Of a stretch of DNA of 32,362 bases, positions 1 through 7,015 are shown piece by piece. A program made the position numbers and the translations under genes. This DNA comes from Candidatus Parcubacteria bacterium (GTDB taxonomy: Bacteria > Patescibacteriota > Minisyncoccia > Phycocordibacterales > SBAW01). The notes under the pieces were generated by a model. It saw only the letters and a program-made list of their open reading frames with translations, was not told where the DNA came from and did no database searches. Location of the stretch: the NCBI GenBank assembly GCA_019661855.1, contig JAIFWM010000007.1:1-32362 (forward strand). Direction: 5' to 3'. Numbering within the stretch: the first letter of the stretch is position 1; every line of letters starts with the position of its first letter.

Positions 1-2
1 TG

Positions 3-278
3 GTTTCAGCCCCGCTCGTAAAAATGGTGGTGCAAGGAGTGCACGCAGTAGACATGGTGCGCAAGATTGTGGGCCCAACCATGCCATACCTAGCGGAGAT
101 GGGGACCATACGAGGCGACTTTTCAGCAGACTCGGCAATATCTGCAAACATCGAAAAGCGCGCGATCTATAACCTCATGCATGCTTCAGAAACTCCTGAG
201 GAAGCAAAACACGAAATACAGCACTGGTTTGGAAAAAAAACTATCTTTAAATACAAGCGTTTTGGAGTCGACGAATAG
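3..278 (+). CDS. ndk: Nucleoside diphosphate kinase, C-terminal part (cut by window edge)
   Basis: The reading frame is open from base 3, so the gene starts upstream of the window. NDK transfers the gamma-phosphate between nucleoside triphosphates and diphosphates through a phospho-histidine in the cytoplasm. The visible part carries the family signature GPTMPYLAEMGTIRGDF followed by the active-site region NLMHASET, in which the His is the expected phospho-acceptor and the Ser/Glu follow as in NDKs. The ATG at 24 is internal to the domain and is not the start. The C-terminal extension (FGKKTIFKYKRFGVDE) goes a few residues past the usual end. Family assignment is secure; length and promoter cannot be seen. 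Confidence 0.93.
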   Translation, partial: VSAPLVKMVVQGVHAVDMVRKIVGPTMPYLAEMGTIRGDFSADSAISANIEKRAIYNLMHASETPEEAKHEIQHWFGKKTIFKYKRFGVDE

Positions 279-291
279 GTTTTGATATAAT
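262..291 (+). promoter_or_regulatory. Extended -10 promoter for the small RNA
   Basis: TATAAT at 286-291 is preceded by TGA (283-285), giving a perfect extended -10. A weak -35 (TTGGAG, 262-267) lies 18 nt upstream. Transcription should start near 298, at the 5' edge of the folded RNA. The promoter overlaps the end of ndk. Confidence 0.75.
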
Positions 292-297
292 AGAGGA

Positions 298-447
298 GGA
301 TGGCGCAGGCAAATGTCCTTAAAGTGTTTCAAGGGAGCTCGAAGGCGGTCATGCCTTGGTATGACGATAGAGCGCCCACTTATATACAATGAGACACTTG
401 CCTGCGACGTCCACAAAGAAATTCATCCGGAAGGGTGGATTTTTTTG
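298..447 (+). ncRNA. Structured small RNA of unknown class (own promoter and terminator)
   Basis: No protein gene fills this stretch between ndk and the nuclease gene. Bases 304-317 pair with 393-406 (13 of 14 pairs, a single A/C mismatch). Inside are a hairpin 344-347/373-376 continuing into 348-352/361-365, and a smaller hairpin CCTT 317-320 / AAGG 331-334 (C317 would be shared with the outer helix). AAGTG (322-326), in the loop of the small hairpin, can pair with CACTT (377-381), giving a possible pseudoknot. A promoter lies just upstream and a terminator follows. SRP RNA, RNase P and tmRNA motifs were looked for and not seen; a short 6S-like RNA or a new class are open options. An alternative reading is a leaderless 30-codon ORF from ATG 300 to TGA 392; both could hold. 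Confidence 0.6.
409..446 (+). terminator. Rho-independent terminator of the small RNA
   Basis: GTCCAC (409-414) pairs with GTGGAT (435-440, one G-U), with a TTC/GAA inner stem, followed at once by six more T. The stem is modest but position and T-tract fit the end of the small RNA. Confidence 0.5.
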
Positions 448-454
448 TTACAAT
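446..454 (+). promoter_or_regulatory. Extended -10 for the nuclease gene, leaderless
   Basis: TGT plus TACAAT (449-454) forms an extended -10; 7 nt separate it from ATG 462, so the transcript should begin at or next to the start codon. No SD is present. Confidence 0.6.
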
Positions 455-461
455 GACATAA

Positions 462-1814
462 ATGCAGTCAACGCTACATTTTGTTGGAGGAGCAGAAGCC
501 GTTACTGGCTCAAATTTTTTACTTGAGGATGGTGACAATAAAGTTTTAATAGACTGCGGGCTATACCAAGGTGGACACGCCTGTGACGAAACCAACTGGA
601 GTGTATTTCCGTACGACCCAAAAAGCATTTCGACGCTTATTGTCACCCATGCGCATATCGACCACATCGGTCGCATCCCCCGATTAGTAAAAGAGGGTTT
701 TAAAGGCACTATCATATCAACCGAAGCAACAAAGGCTCTGGTTAAACCACTGCTTGAGGATGCGCTCGAGCTCCTCGCGCGTGAGGCTCACCGCTGCGGT
801 CGTGAGCCCTTGTATGAAAAAAAGGATATTGCCGCGGCAATGAAACTGTGGAAAGGAATTCCGTACCATGAAGAAAAAAAGTTAGTAGACTTTACTCTCA
901 CCTTGCTAAACTCTGGTCATATTTTAGGCTCGGCAATGGCCAAGCTTGAGAGGGGAGGTAAGAGAATTATATTCACTGGAGACTTGGGCGGCGGCAACTC
1001 GCCACTCCTTTCGCTCGCAGAGCATATAGAGACCGACTATTTGGTGATGGAGAGCGTCTATGGCGACCGTGTACGCAAAGAGGACGTTGACCGTCGCGAG
1101 CAGCTTGAAAATATTATCGAAGACACTATTTCGCGTGGCGGTACGCTGCTTATCCCGGCATTTTCGACCGAGCGCACCCAAGATCTTTTTTATGAAATTC
1201 GCACGCTCATGGTGGAGAAGCGTATACCCCAAGTGCCGGTATATGCAGACTCGCCTTTGGCCGAAAAGATCACCGAGGCATATTTAAAATATCCGGAGTA
1301 CTTTAACGACAAAATTCGCAAACTCGTTGAGGGTGGCACAAATATATTTGAATTCCCCGAGCTTCACTATGTGAAAGACGCAGAGGAGTCGCGCACCATT
1401 GCTGCTAAACCAGGGCCTAAAATTATCATTGCAGGCTCCGGAATGAGCAATGGAGGGCGTATTTTAGAACATGACAAACATGTATTGCCAGACAAAAATT
1501 CAACCCTCCTTATCGTAGGTTACCAAGCAGCGGGCTCACTTGGCAGAAGGCTTATTGAGGGAGAAAAACAAGTCACTATCATGCATGAAAAGGTGGCGGT
1601 GCGTTGCCGCATCGAAGCAAACTTTGGCTACTCGGCACACATGGATGGGGAAGAGCTTTTAGAGTTTGTAAACAAAGCAAAACCGGTGAAGCAAATTTTT
1701 GTCGTGATGGGTGAGCCAATGGCATCAAGCACACTAGTGCAGCGCATCCGTGATTTTTTGGGACTTCGTGCCACAGCGCCTGACATGGGAGATAAAGTTA
1801 CACTCGAGTTATAA
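462..1814 (+). CDS. Beta-CASP metallo-beta-lactamase RNA-processing exonuclease (YSH1/CPSF-like)
   Basis: A 450-aa protein of the MBL-fold RNA nuclease family (COG1236 type), which uses two zinc ions to cut or trim RNA in the cytoplasm. The zinc motif HAHIDH is at residues 63-68, followed by GHILGSAM and FTGDLGG (the later His and Asp ligands), the beta-CASP insert with PAFSTERTQ and the segment ending AGSGMSNGGRILEH, and the terminal GYSAHMDGEELLEF with its conserved His. Length and motif order match stand-alone bacterial members. The start at 462 is supported by a -10 box 7 nt upstream and lack of any SD. It precedes the SLOG gene by 7 nt, but that gene has its own -10. Exact substrate is unknown. 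Confidence 0.9.
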   Translation: MQSTLHFVGGAEAVTGSNFLLEDGDNKVLIDCGLYQGGHACDETNWSVFPYDPKSISTLIVTHAHIDHIGRIPRLVKEGFKGTIISTEATKALVKPLLEDALELLAREAHRCGREPLYEKKDIAAAMKLWKGIPYHEEKKLVDFTLTLLNSGHILGSAMAKLERGGKRIIFTGDLGGGNSPLLSLAEHIETDYLVMESVYGDRVRKEDVDRREQLENIIEDTISRGGTLLIPAFSTERTQDLFYEIRTLMVEKRIPQVPVYADSPLAEKITEAYLKYPEYFNDKIRKLVEGGTNIFEFPELHYVKDAEESRTIAAKPGPKIIIAGSGMSNGGRILEHDKHVLPDKNSTLLIVGYQAAGSLGRRLIEGEKQVTIMHEKVAVRCRIEANFGYSAHMDGEELLEFVNKAKPVKQIFVVMGEPMASSTLVQRIRDFLGLRATAPDMGDKVTLEL

Positions 1815-1815
1815 T
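1810..1815 (+). promoter_or_regulatory. -10 box TATAAT, leaderless start for the SLOG gene
   Basis: Consensus TATAAT overlaps the stop codon of the preceding gene; exactly 6 nt then ATG 1822. The expected start of transcription is the A of the ATG. Confidence 0.6.
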
Positions 1816-1821
1816 AAAAAT

Positions 1822-2463
1822 ATGGATCTTAAATCTCAGGCAAGGCTTAGCAGCGACATTGTTGATCCTAAAGGAGAACATCTGCATCTCAAACTCTGTG
1901 TTTCAGGCGCAGCGGAAACTGGACACTGTGGGATTGATGCGTATGACAAAGGACTTGAACTGGGGCGACAGATAGCCAAGCATGATGCAGTACTTGTAAC
2001 GGGTGCTACGACTGGCTTTCCCTTATGGGCGGCAATGGGTGCCAAGGAAGCAGGGGGGTTTGTTGTTGGTTTTTCGCCAGCGAACTCTGAAAAAGAGCAT
2101 ATTGAGATGTATAACCTGCCGGTTGAATACCATGACTTAATAATTTACACCGGTTTTGGTTACCCAGGACGAGATCTCATACTCACGCGCTCGTCGGATG
2201 GTGTATTTTTTGGCTGTGGACGCATTGGTACGATACACGAGTTTACTATTTCCTTTGAAGATCAAAAGCCAATTGGCATCTATGAGGCTGACTGGGAAAC
2301 TGACGAAGTGATTCGCAACATGCTCGAGAAGGGGCATCGCCCCAATGACCGTATCGTCTTTGATAAAGACCCTAAAGTGTTAGTCGAGAAGGTGATTGAG
2401 CTTGTTAAAAAAGATAAAATAAACCGCGCCTCATTTCGTTTTAAAGGAACCGACGAAGCATAA
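1822..2463 (+). CDS. SLOG/LOG-like Rossmann-fold protein
   Basis: A 213-aa protein with features of the LOG/SLOG superfamily (nucleotide- or ribonucleotide-binding Rossmann folds, including LOG phosphoribohydrolases and TIGR00725-type proteins). Visible motifs are LKLCVSGAAETG near residue 24, VLVTGATTGFPLWAAMGAKEAGG (residues 57-79), here the P-loop-like TGATTGF stretch, and GCGRIGTIHEF (131-141), the counterpart of the PGGxGTxxE nucleotide-binding motif with its Glu retained. The first Gly pair is changed to GCG, so true LOG activity is uncertain. The longer frame upstream (from 1750) overlaps the nuclease gene; ATG 1822 is chosen because of the TATAAT box 6 nt before it. A strong terminator follows. 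Confidence 0.75.
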   Translation: MDLKSQARLSSDIVDPKGEHLHLKLCVSGAAETGHCGIDAYDKGLELGRQIAKHDAVLVTGATTGFPLWAAMGAKEAGGFVVGFSPANSEKEHIEMYNLPVEYHDLIIYTGFGYPGRDLILTRSSDGVFFGCGRIGTIHEFTISFEDQKPIGIYEADWETDEVIRNMLEKGHRPNDRIVFDKDPKVLVEKVIELVKKDKINRASFRFKGTDEA

Positions 2464-2464
2464 C

Positions 2465-2493
2465 AAAAACCCCAGCCTAAGGCTGGGGTTTTT
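2465..2493. terminator. Bidirectional terminator between convergent genes
   Basis: CCCCAGCC (2470-2477), loop TAA, GGCTGGGG (2481-2488), with A-runs before and T-runs after, so it works on both strands: for the SLOG gene on plus and for rplT on minus. Confidence 0.92.
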
Positions 2494-2495
2494 GT

Positions 2496-2846
2496 TTAGA
2501 CTACTTGTTTAACCAAGCGGGAGAAGGATTCAGGAGATTTGTCGGCGAGCTCTGCAAGCATCTTGCGGTTTATGAGGATGCCTTTCTTATTTAAGGTACC
2601 GATAAACTTTGAGTATGAAAGCTTTTCGTCTACCAAGTGAAGGCCTGCGTTGAGGCGGACGCTCCAAAGACGACGAAAGTCGTTCTTTTTGTCGCGGCGG
2701 TGAGCAAAAGCGTGCTTGCCTGCATGAAAGATAGCTTCTTTTGCTTGGCGCTTCTTGGTTGAACGACCATGGCGGTAGCCTTTGGTCATTGCCAAGATAT
2801 TCTTTCGACGTTTATTTGAAGTTGTTCCTCCTTTTACACGTGCCAT
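2496..2846 (-). CDS. rplT: Large ribosomal subunit protein bL20
   Basis: A 116-aa basic protein that binds 23S rRNA and is needed for early 50S assembly. The start MARVKGGTTSNKRRKNIL and the segment with AKGYRHGRS-like MTKGYRHGRSTKKRQAKEA are typical of bL20, as is the C-terminal DKSPESFSRLV. Normal length. It is the last gene of infC-rpmI-rplT, 3 nt after rpmI. In other bacteria this operon is feedback-controlled by L20; no separate control element was recognised here. No SD precedes the ATG. Confidence 0.97.
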   Translation of the reverse strand: MARVKGGTTSNKRRKNILAMTKGYRHGRSTKKRQAKEAIFHAGKHAFAHRRDKKNDFRRLWSVRLNAGLHLVDEKLSYSKFIGTLNKKGILINRKMLAELADKSPESFSRLVKQVV

Positions 2847-2849
2847 ATA

Positions 2850-3050
2850 TTAGTTCTTAGATGGGGAAGCGGTAGTAATGTAGCGCTGCATCACCTTAGG
2901 AGAGAAGCTAAGGTTTTGGCTACGGCTCTGGTTCATTTGGCTTTTACGGCTCTCTTTAGCATTAAAATGATTCTGGCCCGGCTTGCGCGCAACAAGTTTC
3001 CCCCTGCGGGTAATCTTGATTCGTTTGGTGAATGATTTGTTTGTTTTCAT
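2850..3050 (-). CDS. rpmI: Large ribosomal subunit protein bL35
   Basis: A 66-aa basic protein of the 50S subunit. It begins MKTNKSFTKRIKITRRGKLV and has the bL35-like core RKPGQNHFNAKESRKS and terminal KVMQRYI. Length fits the family. It lies between infC and rplT in the widely conserved order. The ATG has an A/T-rich upstream region without SD. A short palindromic repeat lies in the gap to infC. Confidence 0.95.
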   Translation of the reverse strand: MKTNKSFTKRIKITRRGKLVARKPGQNHFNAKESRKSQMNQSRSQNLSFSPKVMQRYITTASPSKN

Positions 3051-3064
3051 AAATTCTTATTTAT

Positions 3065-3081
3065 CCTGAGCTTGTCGAAGG
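3065..3081. repeat. Short interspersed repeat, CCTGAGCTTGTCGAAGG
   Basis: A 17-bp element immediately behind the infC stop codon. A near-identical copy (one mismatch) in inverted orientation occurs at 16368-16384. This core resembles the CTTCGACAAGCTCAGG element that I recall as dispersed in many bacterial genomes. Confidence 0.7.
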
Positions 3082-3082
3082 A

Positions 3083-3598
3083 TTATTTCGATTTGCCTCC
3101 TCGCTCGATAACTGTGGAGAGACCTTTGGGGCTCTTGGCGACAGGGTCGGCTATTTTATATTCCGTAGGGATCAACTTGAGAAACTTCTCGAGTCGCTCC
3201 TTAAGGAAACCGAATTCCATGTACTTGTACCGCCCCCATAAAAACAGGTCTACCTTAACTCGGTGTCCCTCCCCAAGCCACTCGGCGGTCTTTTTAGCCT
3301 TTAGGGCCAAATCGTGATCACCTGTGCCTATCTTTACCTGGACCGATTTGGTCTCGGTGGTATGGGATTTAGCCTTAATTTCTCGGCGTTTTTTCTCCTG
3401 TTCGTACTGGAATTTACCATATTCCATGATCTTTGCAACTGGGGGGACGGCGTTTGGGCTTATCTCTATAAGGTCCAAACCAACCTCCTCGGCACGCGAA
3501 ATAGCCTCGGAAAGGGACAAAACCCCAAAGTTCTCCCCCTCGGGGCCAATAACCCGCACCTCGCTCGAGCGTATCTGATGATTGATCCTAGTATCCAA
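3083..3598 (-). CDS. infC: Translation initiation factor IF-3
   Basis: A 171-aa protein that keeps the 30S subunit free and checks the start codon. N-terminal domain: RINHQIRSSEVRVIGPEGENFGVLSLSEAI; linker with KIMEYGKFQYEQEKKRREIKA; C-terminal domain from VQVKIGTGDHDLALKAKK to the end, all clear IF-3 features. The frame has a TAG two codons upstream, so the only start is TTG at 3598 (protein would read Met-Asp-Thr-Arg). A rare start codon is a known trait of infC, normally AUU, used for autoregulation through IF-3 discrimination; here TTG may play that role. The -10 is 9 nt upstream, so there is almost no leader. First gene of infC-rpmI-rplT. Confidence 0.96.
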   Translation of the reverse strand: MDTRINHQIRSSEVRVIGPEGENFGVLSLSEAISRAEEVGLDLIEISPNAVPPVAKIMEYGKFQYEQEKKRREIKAKSHTTETKSVQVKIGTGDHDLALKAKKTAEWLGEGHRVKVDLFLWGRYKYMEFGFLKERLEKFLKLIPTEYKIADPVAKSPKGLSTVIERGGKSK

Positions 3599-3607
3599 GT
3601 GCTAGAC

Positions 3608-3616
3608 ACTATACCA
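3608..3616 (-). promoter_or_regulatory. Extended -10 promoter for infC operon
   Basis: On the minus strand TGG plus TATAGT (3613-3608), 9 nt before the TTG start, predicts a leader of about 2-3 nt. Confidence 0.55.
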
Positions 3617-3645
3617 TTTTGCTTATAATTTTTGAAGGGCAAAAG

Positions 3646-3673
3646 AAAACCCCGGCCATATGGCCGGGGTTTT
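3646..3673 (-). terminator. Terminator of the Ig-repeat gene
   Basis: CCCCGGCC (3650-3657), loop ATAT, GGCCGGGG (3662-3669), flanked by A and T runs. It ends the minus-strand gene stopping at 3690 and isolates the infC promoter. Confidence 0.9.
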
Positions 3674-3689
3674 CAAAAGGGAGATTCCT

Positions 3690-5777
3690 TTATTTCTTTT
3701 TATCCCAATTGAAGAGATCATGGAGGTCGCGGTACGAGCGGTCGATTTCGCGGTTAGCGCGGTCATCGTTGTCATCGCCGTGATACTCATGGTCGTCATG
3801 ATCGTCGTGGTCATTGCGATCGTGGTCAAACTTCAAGAGGTCAAAGCATGACTTAAAGGCTTTGTTGAAATCGTTCTTATCTTTGATCCACTTGTTGTTG
3901 TAAGCATCCGTGATATCGGAGACACACGTGCCAATGCCAGGACCTATACGGAAGGATACTGACGCTGAACCAACGTTTCCAAACTTATCTGTGGCAACAA
4001 CTTTTACAGTAGAGGTACCCATGCGTGCTTTATTGAACGGAATGTCGTACGCCGGGTTAAACTGCGTATCGTTAAGATACCACTTGGTACTCGATATTGG
4101 TGACGCGTCGGTAATAGTTGCTGTAGCTTTAATATTTTCGTTGCGCTTGTAGAGCTTATTTGCTTTTGGATTAGTAATGTTGATAACCGGTCCTTGCGTG
4201 TCTGTTGGTGCAGGGGCTTGGATGATAAACGAAACACTTGTCGACGCTTTGTTGCCGTACACGTCTGTGGCTGTGACTACCATTTTAGCTGTGCCTGCGG
4301 CTACTGAGTTAAGCGGCAAAGGCTGCGCTGGATTAATAAGCATGCCATTGAGTTCAAAGGTCGAAGTTGCTACACCCGAAGCGTCAGTAATAGTGGCTAG
4401 CGGTACAACGCTCGCAGTGTTTAGGTAGGTCTGACCTGCGACTGGGTTGGTAATAGTAATGGTTGGAGCAGTTACGTCTGGCGCTTTAAGTGTGAAGGTC
4501 ACGGTAGTTGATGCCGCGTTGCCGTATGCATCAGTTGCGCTCACCGAAACTGTAGCAAGTCCCAGTGGTGCCGAGAGAAGGGGGAGAGGCTGTGATTGAT
4601 CAATCTCAACACCATTAAATGAATATGCTGTTGCTACTATAGGCGAAGCGTCGGTGACATTAGCTGTTGCAAAGAGTGATGCAGTGTTGAAATACTGACC
4701 ACCCTGTGCTGGGCTCGTAATAGTAACGGTTGGAGGAATGAGGTCAGGCGAGACGATAGTAAACGTGCTTGTTGCATACCCGATGTTGCCATACGCATCT
4801 GTTGCAGAGACTACCAACAAAGCTCCGCCAAGAGGGAAGCTTGTAAGAGGCACTGCAGCTGAGCCGTCAATACCCACGCCATTCAATTTGTAGGTAGAGG
4901 TAGCAATTGCTGAAGCGTCGGTAAAGGTGGCATCGATAAATATAATTTCGTTTTGCAAGTGACTCGAGCCTTGAGCTGGTGCGTTAATAACGACCTCCGG
5001 TGCTACTGGGTCAGGCGAGACAATGTTAAAAGTACTCGTTGCGTACCCGGTGTTGCCCGCAGAGTCGGTTGCTGCAACTACGAGAGTCGCGCTCCCGAGC
5101 GGGTAGTCACTAAAATGAAACGCTGCATCGCCGTCAATAACAACCCCGTTAACTTTGTAGGTGGTATTAACAATTGGCGAAGCGTCGGTCACGTTGGTAG
5201 CGATGAAATCAATCCGACTTTGCAAGTAGCTCTCACCGTTTAAGGGATTGCTGATCTCTATCACAGGGGCTGCAGTGTCTGCAGGAGGAAGTTCATCTCC
5301 AGCCCATTTGAATGCGAGTGATGTGTAATCCTCGGCGGGGATACCAACACCAGTTCTAAAGTATGTATCGCTATCAGTAACTCCTTGTTCAGTTGATGTG
5401 CTATATGCCACTGCAAAGAAATTGTCTCCAGGAGTATTGTTAGTGCCAAATGAGTTTGGTGTCGTGCGAAGTGATGAGATAGGCAACCCAACTGTTGCGT
5501 CCTGATTGACTAAAGTAGCGTTACCGATCACTCCTCTGTACACGGCTAAAATTTTAAACAGTTGAGTTTGTGGGAGAGTGTAATGACAGGTGCCGTTGTG
5601 AGTAGGAGCATATGAGCCTCCTTCGACAAATGGATCAGCATACGGAGCACAATAAAAGCTAAACGGTTGTGGGGTGGTGGTCGGAGTGTCTAGATCTGCT
5701 GCGATATCTGCTAAAGCTGGAAACGTAAATATAAAAAACACTGTTAATGCTGTTAAAATCCCCGATATTTTTCTCAT
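3690..5777 (-). CDS. Exported protein with five Ig-like repeats and Asp/His-rich tail
   Basis: A 695-aa protein. Residues 1-23 form a signal peptide ending in PALA. Residues 24-168 are unique, with a Cys pair (FYCAPY, GTCHYT). Five repeats of about 88 residues follow (about 169-611), each with APVIxIxxPxxGxxYL near its start, VTDASPI in the middle and LVVxATDxxGNxxxxTxTF at the end, a bacterial Ig-like fold pattern seen in surface adhesins. Residues 612-695 have two Cys, then a run rich in Asp and His (650-672), then a basic/aromatic tail. No LPXTG or membrane anchor is visible. Role as a surface or attachment protein is inference. It lies 22 nt behind another exported protein gene on the same strand; a TG-extended weak -10 (TAGTCT) sits 6 nt before its ATG. 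Confidence 0.8.
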   Translation of the reverse strand: MRKISGILTALTVFFIFTFPALADIAADLDTPTTTPQPFSFYCAPYADPFVEGGSYAPTHNGTCHYTLPQTQLFKILAVYRGVIGNATLVNQDATVGLPISSLRTTPNSFGTNNTPGDNFFAVAYSTSTEQGVTDSDTYFRTGVGIPAEDYTSLAFKWAGDELPPADTAAPVIEISNPLNGESYLQSRIDFIATNVTDASPIVNTTYKVNGVVIDGDAAFHFSDYPLGSATLVVAATDSAGNTGYATSTFNIVSPDPVAPEVVINAPAQGSSHLQNEIIFIDATFTDASAIATSTYKLNGVGIDGSAAVPLTSFPLGGALLVVSATDAYGNIGYATSTFTIVSPDLIPPTVTITSPAQGGQYFNTASLFATANVTDASPIVATAYSFNGVEIDQSQPLPLLSAPLGLATVSVSATDAYGNAASTTVTFTLKAPDVTAPTITITNPVAGQTYLNTASVVPLATITDASGVATSTFELNGMLINPAQPLPLNSVAAGTAKMVVTATDVYGNKASTSVSFIIQAPAPTDTQGPVINITNPKANKLYKRNENIKATATITDASPISSTKWYLNDTQFNPAYDIPFNKARMGTSTVKVVATDKFGNVGSASVSFRIGPGIGTCVSDITDAYNNKWIKDKNDFNKAFKSCFDLLKFDHDRNDHDDHDDHEYHGDDNDDRANREIDRSYRDLHDLFNWDKKK
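3762..3827 (-). repeat. Degenerate Asp/His-coding repeat in the protein tail
   Basis: Codons 651-672 of the Ig-repeat protein are nearly all GAT, GAC, CAT and CAC, giving a low-complexity stretch (HDDHDDHEYHGDDNDD) that could bind Ca or transition metals. It appears as GTC/ATG-rich simple sequence on the plus strand. Confidence 0.7.
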
Positions 5778-5799
5778 GACCCCAGACTAGCACGTTTTT

Positions 5800-6507
5800 C
5801 TAAGGTGCCAAGGTCACGGTTTGGGAGGCACGGGTATTACTCCAAAGCCCGAGTGCTTCGACGCGAGTCTCGAGGCCCGAGGTAGGCAGACCAAAGCTCC
5901 AAGACACAGTGCCACGTTGGTCGGCCATACGCGTGCCTAAAGCAGAGCCATTAACAAAGAGTGTGACCGGCTCGCCGGGTGCATAGTTTTCACCAAGAGC
6001 TGAGATAGTGCTTCCACGAGGCGCAAAGTAAGTTGATGGGGTGAGTGTTGGATAAAAAGTTCCTACCACTACATTGATAGATATCGGATAGTTGCTTGTG
6101 TTACCAACAACAGAGAAATATTGGCTACTGTCTTCTAGGGAAAAGGGGACATTATAGCTGCCAGCGTTGGTAAAGTTGCCGCTACTGTTAGCTCTCCACG
6201 AAGTAATGTTTTTATTTTTAAGCGAGAGAGTTACGACTTCGCCGGGAGCAAAACCGCTGCCACTAAAAGAAAGTGTGTCACCAGGCACCACGTAGTTGCT
6301 TGAAGGGCTGGCTTTAGGATAGTAGCCCGTGGGTGATGCAGGTTGTGCAGCGTTCGCTACAGGAGCTCCGGTGTTAGGAGCTTTAGGTACGCTTGGAGCT
6401 TGGGGTGTGGCTACAACAGGAGGAATTGTCACTGGCTTTGTCACTAACGCTGCGGGCGTTGGATTATAAGTAAGCAAAAGAAATGGAATAAACCAGTAAG
6501 GATTCAT
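5800..6507 (-). CDS. Exported protein with two Ig/IPT-like repeats
   Basis: A 235-aa protein: hydrophobic N-terminus (about residues 4-22) acting as signal or anchor, a Pro/Ala-rich linker (23-65), then two related repeats, one with YYPKASPSSNYVVPGDTLSF and GSGFAPGEVVTLSL, the other with FYPTLTPSTYFAPRGSTISA and GENYAPGEPVTLFV. The shared pattern YxPxxxPSxxxxPxG...GxxxAPGExVTL suggests an IPT/TIG-like fold that lifts a domain off the cell surface. It lies upstream of the five-repeat protein on the same strand with a 22-nt gap, so the two probably work at the cell envelope together. No SD; ATG 6507 precedes the hydrophobic segment directly. Function unknown. Confidence 0.75.
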   Translation of the reverse strand: MNPYWFIPFLLLTYNPTPAALVTKPVTIPPVVATPQAPSVPKAPNTGAPVANAAQPASPTGYYPKASPSSNYVVPGDTLSFSGSGFAPGEVVTLSLKNKNITSWRANSSGNFTNAGSYNVPFSLEDSSQYFSVVGNTSNYPISINVVVGTFYPTLTPSTYFAPRGSTISALGENYAPGEPVTLFVNGSALGTRMADQRGTVSWSFGLPTSGLETRVEALGLWSNTRASQTVTLAP

Positions 6508-6553
6508 AGGCTCATAGTGCGCGCTCTGTGCTGTAGAAAGGGTGAAAATGTGG

Positions 6554-6582
6554 AACGCCGGCCCTCATGAAAGGCCGGCGTT
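6554..6582 (-). terminator. Terminator behind the tmRNA gene
   Basis: AACGCCGGCC (6554-6563) pairs with GGCCGGCGTT (6573-6582) around a 9-nt loop. It lies 10 nt after the tmRNA 3' end. The T-tract on the minus strand is weak (TT then CCACATTTT); on plus it is better. Confidence 0.75.
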
Positions 6583-6591
6583 TTATATTTG

Positions 6592-6964
6592 TGGAGATGC
6601 CGGGAGTTGAACCCGGGTGCAATCGAAAGTGAATGATGAGTCTACGAGACGTAGAGCATCTTACGTGTCTCGCTCTGTTGTATAAAAGATGCACGAAAGC
6701 ACAACAGAGCAAAGATCAAGTCTTAAGCAGGGGAGAGATCACTTCTCCTGCAGCAACTTACAGTATGACGCCTGACCTCACGCTGGTAAGTACAGCGTAA
6801 GAAGCGACGAGTTAAGCCTTAACGTAGGCGAACTCGAAATCATTCGCCGTAAAGTACGGCGATGCAACTGTTTTGCCAGTTAGAGTTTGGAGCAGTTTAA
6901 AGAATTACCCCAGTTCTGACTCGCACACCAATCACGAATTCAATTGTCTAGGCCTGTCATCCCC
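6592..6964 (-). ncRNA. ssrA: Transfer-messenger RNA
   Basis: The 5' end GGGGATG (from 6964) pairs with CATCTCC (6599-6593) at the 3' end, with a tRNA-like T arm GGGTTCAACTCCC; the discriminator is A and CCA is not encoded. The tag frame runs 6877-6812: Gly-Lys-Thr-Val-Ala-Ser-Pro-Tyr-Phe-Thr, then ANDFEFAYVKA, stop TAA. The resume codon is GGC, preceded by TAACT. A perfect 8-bp hairpin (6844-6851/6855-6862) lies within the tag frame. tmRNA rescues stalled ribosomes together with SmpB, whose gene is 51 nt upstream on the same strand, so both may be made together. The tag ends in VKA rather than the common LAA. Confidence 0.95.
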
Positions 6965-7015
6965 GAGAAACGCACGACGTTAAACCTGCGCTTTTCGAAA
7001 ACTTCTGACCTACCA

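Noticed and set aside
298..447. SRP (4.5S) RNA or RNase P RNA as identity of the small RNA
   Set aside because: The SRP GGAAG/AGCA tip motif is not in the main fold (the CCGGAAGG falls in the terminator loop), and RNase P core motifs are absent and the length is too short.
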